Shown: positions 59,747 through 64,000 of the stretch, in pieces
How the letters are laid out: the number at the start of each line of letters is the position of its first letter
Position numbering within the stretch: position 1 is the stretch's first letter
Origin: Diphasiastrum complanatum
Lineage: Eukaryota; Streptophyta; Lycopodiopsida; Lycopodiales; Lycopodiaceae
Direction of reading: 5' to 3'
NCBI GenBank assembly: GCA_029204225.1
Contig: CM055113.1
Span: 7,589,852 to 7,653,851, forward strand
DNA: 64,000 bases
Translations under genes and position numbers: made by a program
The notes under the pieces: model-generated
Told to the model about the DNA's origin: nothing
Databases searched by the model: none
What the model saw: the letters and a program-made list of their open reading frames with translations, nothing else

Positions 59747-61111
59747 GTGATTAAGAAGGATGGTGAGATCCTTGCATATGGATCAAGATTTGAAGGCATC
59801 TACAAATTGGATCCAAGTGAGAGTGCAAACTCTCTTGATGTTTCTTATATTTCCAATATCTCAAAGGAGGAGGATTACACAAGATGCACATATCTTCTCT
59901 CTTCAAGTATTATGGTGTATGATTATTCCTTATTATTCAAAGCATATGTTGAGAAGAAATTCTCATTGAAGATCAAAGCTTTGAGGAGTATTGGAGCTCT
60001 TGAAGGAATAGCACCATATGAGGTTTTATTCAAGATTAAGCCTAAGGTTGATCACCTTAGTGAACTTGGTAGTGCTTGCTTTGCACATATTCCCTTGGAA
60101 ACAAGAAGGAAGGATGATCCAAGCTCATGGATCATGATTGGATACTCATCCATCAAGGAGGCCTTTAGTGTCTTTACACTCTCTATTTCAAATGTGATCG
60201 TGAATAGAGATGTCATATTGCATGAAGATTCAATCTTGGAAGTGGCCAAGATCAAGGCTTCTCAAGAAGCATCACAAGTTATCCTTTTTGAAGGTATTCA
60301 AGTTATGATGGGGCCAATGTGTGAGGAGGAGTTTCTTCTTCATATGATTTCAAGAAGATCTTCAAGATGCATGGCCGAGTCTTTATGGCTCACCTTACAT
60401 GGCAAAGAGGGGCATCTTTCATGTTGTATCTACTACAACACATTCATATATGCTTCTCTTCCTTTGCTTGGAATGCTATCTTGTTTCATTGAATTTTTTG
60501 GATCTCAAAGTTCAAGAAAAGCTATACTAGTTTTGTATGATGCTTATGGTATGGACATGTTTCTTGTCATTTTTGACTTAGATGTGTTTCCAATACTTTT
60601 TGAAAGCAAGATATTGTATTGTCAAAAGTATGCTCTTGGTTCTAGTAAGAACAAGATTGAGCTTGGTACTCACTTTTTTGAAAATCATGTTTTCACATGT
60701 TTTGAGGCAAATTGTAAACTCCTCTTGAGATTAAGTGAAGCATCCAAAGTGGACACTTACATCCTTGAGAGAGTAACTAGCCTAAAAAAGATCAAGATAG
60801 TCTTTGATATCAAGATTAGATCCATCAAGGATATAGTTCATTGTATGTGGACTAGTCAAGCTAGAAAGCATAATCTTGATAATCATCATTGTTTCACATC
60901 TTATGATCTTGATCTCCATGATCCTTATGAGGCTTGGAAGCCTCAGATTTCTCTATTTATGGTGCATCCATCATGCAAGTGGAACTTTCAAGGCAAAGAT
61001 CATCATCAAGCATGGAGGAAGCCCATGATAATAGTGGCATATTGGTGGAGCACTCTTCAAAGGCATTGGCAAGAGATCTCTACCAAAGAGATCTTATCAT
61101 GGATATGGTGA
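59747..61111 (+). CDS. Shortened pol: integrase end fused to 250 unrecognised residues
   Basis: A 454-residue open frame. Residues 1-30 read like the pre-integrase (EGIYKLDPSESANS). Residues 60-85 keep a piece of integrase, but the stretch with the second Asp and the Glu is gone: AYVEKKFSLKIKALRS jumps to GIAPYEVLFKIKPKVDH. FAHIPLETRRKDDPSSWIMI and VNRDVILHED follow. Then comes a short RRSSR segment and about 250 residues without any RT or RNase H motif. At the end, outside this frame, PLADLHFLCIPKDPL (61,127-61,170) recalls the copia C-terminus. It could not encode an active transposition enzyme. Confidence 0.7.
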   Translation: MIKKDGEILAYGSRFEGIYKLDPSESANSLDVSYISNISKEEDYTRCTYLLSSSIMVYDYSLLFKAYVEKKFSLKIKALRSIGALEGIAPYEVLFKIKPKVDHLSELGSACFAHIPLETRRKDDPSSWIMIGYSSIKEAFSVFTLSISNVIVNRDVILHEDSILEVAKIKASQEASQVILFEGIQVMMGPMCEEEFLLHMISRRSSRCMAESLWLTLHGKEGHLSCCIYYNTFIYASLPLLGMLSCFIEFFGSQSSRKAILVLYDAYGMDMFLVIFDLDVFPILFESKILYCQKYALGSSKNKIELGTHFFENHVFTCFEANCKLLLRLSEASKVDTYILERVTSLKKIKIVFDIKIRSIKDIVHCMWTSQARKHNLDNHHCFTSYDLDLHDPYEAWKPQISLFMVHPSCKWNFQGKDHHQAWRKPMIIVAYWWSTLQRHWQEISTKEILSWIW

Positions 61112-61237
61112 GGGTGCTGCTATGATGGATCCCTTGGCTGATCTTCACTTCTTATGCATACCAAAGGATCCACTCAAAAAGATTAACAAACTTCTCAAGT
61201 GATCTAGTACCTTTCCAAGCTATTTTTTGAGGAGGAG

Positions 61238-62056
61238 TGTGAGAAATTGGCAAAAATCTAGCTTGGTATTTTTTATGATAGAAGTTTGTAAGTGAATCTC
61301 ACATGTGTGGAGGATGTTTCCACGTGTGGAGAATTGTAAAGTAAATCAAAATGTTTGATATAGGGGTCTCATAGAATTTCATAGTCAAGCATTTAGGTGT
61401 AGGATGTTCATAGGGTCAAATTTGGCATAGATGGCGAATTATCCATTTCCACTTGTAATGCCACTATTGAGCCAAAATAGAGCCAAACTTGTGCCAATTA
61501 CAGTGTAGACAAGTGTCATGCTTTTGTTTGATGAAGCTTAAGAGGTCCAATAGGATTTAGAGGTGGAACCTTGTGAGGTCCAATAGAAAATTGAGGTGTG
61601 CTTGAATATAGTCCAATAGAATTTAGAGGTGCATGGATCAATGGTCCAATAGGATTAAGAGGTGGCAAAGTGTGATCCAATCATAGTAAAGCATAGTGGT
61701 AGCTCATGAATCATTAGTATCATTGTACTCCTCATTTTGGATCTAATTGATTTTGAGATTGAGTGGATTTTGAGTGTCATTGAATTTCTAGCTTTCTCTC
61801 TCTACCCGAGAGCTCATGATGGTTTTTCTCTCTCTACCCGAGGAGAGTAGCTTGTTTTTACTTAGAATACTTTTGGAACACTTACCACACATGTGAGTGA
61901 GAGTTGGAAGTGATTGAATGCATGTAGTAGTGTGTTTTTGCCATAGAATCAAAGATAGATCTTGAATCTCAATCTAGTCTTGATCTTGGTGCATCTACAC
62001 ACCTTAGGAGATCACAAGTACATGTAGTGGACAATCCACACGTGTGAAATTCAACA
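61238..62056 (+). repeat. 3' LTR
   Basis: 819 bp, about 98-99% identical by eye to the 5' LTR, with the same CCAAT array (from 61,547). Close LTR identity suggests a fairly recent insertion. Confidence 0.93.
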
Positions 62057-62061
62057 CTATT

Positions 62062-63093
62062 GATGCTAGAAACATCACATGCCCCTTAAAACTAATGTAA
62101 TGTCCAGTATTTTTCCAACTTCAATAAAAATATCAGATCCAAATGACCTAATTTTGCCCTTTGATCTTTAGGTAATTTGGATAGCACATCTAGCTTCACT
62201 ACCAATGTAAAAATCATGCATTAACCACACATAGAAGATGGAAACTTAATAAGAACTTGTCATAAATAATTGGATATTATATGCTAATATCCCTATCCAT
62301 GCAACAACCATACAATAACAATACACACATGTGTGGATTCATAGGGATAAGAAAATCAACATTCTACACACAAGATCTCACTATATCACCACCAAAATTG
62401 GAAGAGATTGATGTAGAAACCAAAAGAGATATCTTCCATAAGAATGAATGAGAGAAGAAGAGAGAGGTGAATTTTTCCCATGCTTGTATGCCTATTTATA
62501 GTAGCCTCTTGACCATTTATATCATCTTTTCTAAGCTTATCAACTTATAGATATTTCTAAGTACTAACCAAAAACCTAGAATAACTTGACTAGATTTGAT
62601 GTATATGAATGAACCAATAACTAGAGGTCTATATGCGACCTTGCAACTTGCCTACCAGAAATAGCAAAGTTACTATTCTTTGGCCTTATTAACATGATAA
62701 AGTATATTTTTAAATTGAAATTGCATACTGGCCTCAAAATTGCCAAATAAACTCAACTTAACTAGTTGAATTTTTCAAACTTCATTCATAATGCTATTAG
62801 TAATTGAAGCCTTAATTTTATTCATTATGTTATTGTTAACAGTGATTTCATAGACTTAAAAGTTAAAATAGAATCTAATGATTTTCCAATGGAGATTACA
62901 ATGGCCAAATGGTCTTCAACAACCAAAGTAGCTTTGCATAACAAATATCATGGCCAAATAAATTGTCAATAAAGACTTGGAAATTCATTATATTGATTGT
63001 AACACATTACAAAAATCAAAAAAGTTAAAATAAATAACTGATAAAACTAGTGATTGCATTGAATTAAAAAGTTCAAACAATATCAAACTAAGA
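62062..63093. other. CACTA copy B, continued: antisense ORF end and intergenic part
   Basis: Bases 62,062-62,200 continue the antisense ORF. The rest aligns with 42,000-42,540 of copy A. Copy B has an extra segment (about 62,430-62,740) that copy A lacks. Confidence 0.5.
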
Positions 63094-63600
63094 ATGTCCA
63101 CAATATCGACAAGATGTGCAAGGAACAACGTTCCATCAAATGTTGCATGCCATTTTCCAATATTACTGTATATCCAACATATGTTTCATTGCCAGTCCTT
63201 GGCCGAATTGATGAATTGGCATGGTAGAACTAGATTCACTGATGGTGTCATGAGAATACCATGTGATAGTATTGCCAAAAATTTAAAACACGTCAAAAAT
63301 GAGTGGGCTATATTTTGTACAAAGCCAAGACATTTGAGACATGGGTTGGCTGTTGACAGTGTTAATCCTCACGACCATCGATCTTCTACTTGGACAACAT
63401 GGCCAGTGATGCTTGTGAAATACAACATACCTCCATGCATGGCAATGAAAAACGGTCATATTTTACTTGCTTTCATCATTCGTGGTCATTATAAAATAAA
63501 AAACATAAATGTCTATCTTGAACCTATTATTGAGGAGTTGCAAATTCTTTGGACATGGATTCATGTGTATGCCATTTCATGTCCTATCATGAGAATTTGA
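63094..63600 (+). CDS. CACTA copy B: tnp2 transposase core fragment
   Basis: A 168-residue frame with HFPILLYIQHMFHCQSLAEL, MNWHGRTRFTDGVMR, PRHLRHGLAVDSVNPHD, TWPVMLVKYNIPPCMAMK and INVYLEPIIEELQILW. These match the tnp2 (transposase family 21) blocks MRWHxEGRxxDGxMRHPxD, RLGLxxDGxNPF, WPVxLxxYNLPPWxCMK and DVYLxPLxEELxxLW. It would bind the ends and cut the DNA. The N- and C-terminal parts are missing from the open frame, so the fragment is inactive. The start Met is arbitrary. Confidence 0.88.
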   Translation: MSTISTRCARNNVPSNVACHFPILLYIQHMFHCQSLAELMNWHGRTRFTDGVMRIPCDSIAKNLKHVKNEWAIFCTKPRHLRHGLAVDSVNPHDHRSSTWTTWPVMLVKYNIPPCMAMKNGHILLAFIIRGHYKIKNINVYLEPIIEELQILWTWIHVYAISCPIMRI

Positions 63601-64000
63601 ATTAAAAGATATTTTCATGTTGACGAAGAAATTTATCTTGGATTGGATAAGTGTAGCGATTTTTCAACTTCAAGACACCATGGGTGTAATATATGTGGAA
63701 GTGATTTCCCTGCATGATCCCCACATGATATGCAAAACATCTTAGAAAGTCATAGATTTTTATCATCGTAAATATCTTCTATTCAACCATAGTCTTCATA
63801 GAACTCATTTTTGTCTACTAGGAGACAAAGTGGAGGAACCCTTCGTCCACCGGAAAGATTAATAAGTAAAGATTGGCATGAGAATTGGAACAATGCAATG
63901 AAGGATTCCACTGCTACAGAAGGCATGAAAAGGCTATCCATATTTTATACACTCCTATATAATGAGTTAGAAGCTTTGCATGCACGAGTCCTTGAAGAAC
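63601..64000 (+). pseudogene. CACTA copy B: tnp2 downstream remnant
   Basis: Decayed continuation aligned with 42,560-42,960. Broken frames recall the tnp2 stretch around SHRFL and the later RLISKDWHENWNN. Compared with copy A it lacks about 80 bp that hold the DPVHIFKN motif. It runs off the window at ELEALHARVLEEL. Confidence 0.55.

Larger units (their letters stand above)
56962..62056 (+). mobile_element. Complete copia-type element without reverse transcriptase
   Basis: 5095 bp with a perfect target duplication CTATT (56,957-56,961 and 62,057-62,061). CACTA copy A shows the uninterrupted site (CTAGTGATGCTAG). LTRs: 56,962-57,781 and 61,238-62,056, start TGTGAGAAATTGG, end TTCAACA. Primer-binding site TGGTATCAGAGCC at 57,782; polypurine tract GAGGAGGAG at 61,229-61,237. 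The interior, 3.46 kb, has gag-protease and a shortened pol. Confidence 0.95.

Overview
This is a gene-poor, repeat-dense stretch of a land-plant nuclear genome. The evidence is a chromodomain Ty3/gypsy element, many Ty1/copia elements with tRNA-iMet-type primer-binding sites, CACTA (En/Spm) tnp2 and DUF4218 remnants, very long GA microsatellites and GT-AG exons. I cannot name the species. Nearly all recognisable coding sequence belongs to transposable elements, mostly broken ones. One small set of host-like exons near 23.4-24.0 kb is the only plausible cellular gene.

Layout. 1-8.5 kb holds LTR fragments of several copia families: an inverted pair of 185-bp arms, a near-solo LTR at 5.5-6.2 kb, and a minus-strand element at 6.47-7.8 kb that has lost all coding sequence but keeps primer-binding and polypurine signals. 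8.5-20.9 kb is a minus-strand Ty3/gypsy chromovirus (gag, protease, RT, RNase H, integrase, chromodomain). A solo-LTR-like insert splits its pol, and a second, non-coding LTR element (15.6-20.65 kb) has jumped into its 5' LTR. 20.9-23.2 kb has AT-rich sequence, an acidic broken ORF, a 20-bp-unit minisatellite and a GA tract. 23.2-27.6 kb has the host-like exons, mostly unannotatable DNA and a (TG)23(AG)73 tract.

27.6-39.1 kb contains a plus-strand gypsy RT fragment, then a minus-strand copia element with ~2.3-kb LTRs. Its 5' LTR was interrupted by a young, complete copia element (31,609-37,763; GAATT target duplication; nearly identical LTRs; one apparent frameshift in gag-pol). 39.1-41.2 kb carries a decayed ORF of unknown family. 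41.2-43.9 kb is a CACTA copy with its tnp2 core deleted, cut off by a second decayed copia element (43.9-47.0 kb). 47.0-53.3 kb has two large LTR copies in inverted orientation around a third decayed copia fragment. 53.3-56.4 kb is unassigned, with a 13-bp-arm palindrome and a 142-bp GA tract. 56.4-64 kb is a second CACTA copy (tnp2 core retained) split by a complete copia-type element (56,962-62,056; CTATT duplication) that lacks reverse transcriptase.

The clearest order of events is nesting: young copia into an older copia LTR, a LARD-like element into a gypsy LTR, and a copia element into CACTA. The most unusual signals are a 33-bp-phased array of five CCAAT boxes in one LTR family, kept even in a diverged relic, and an array of about ten short hairpin modules in the 2.3-kb LTR family, some with compensatory base changes.
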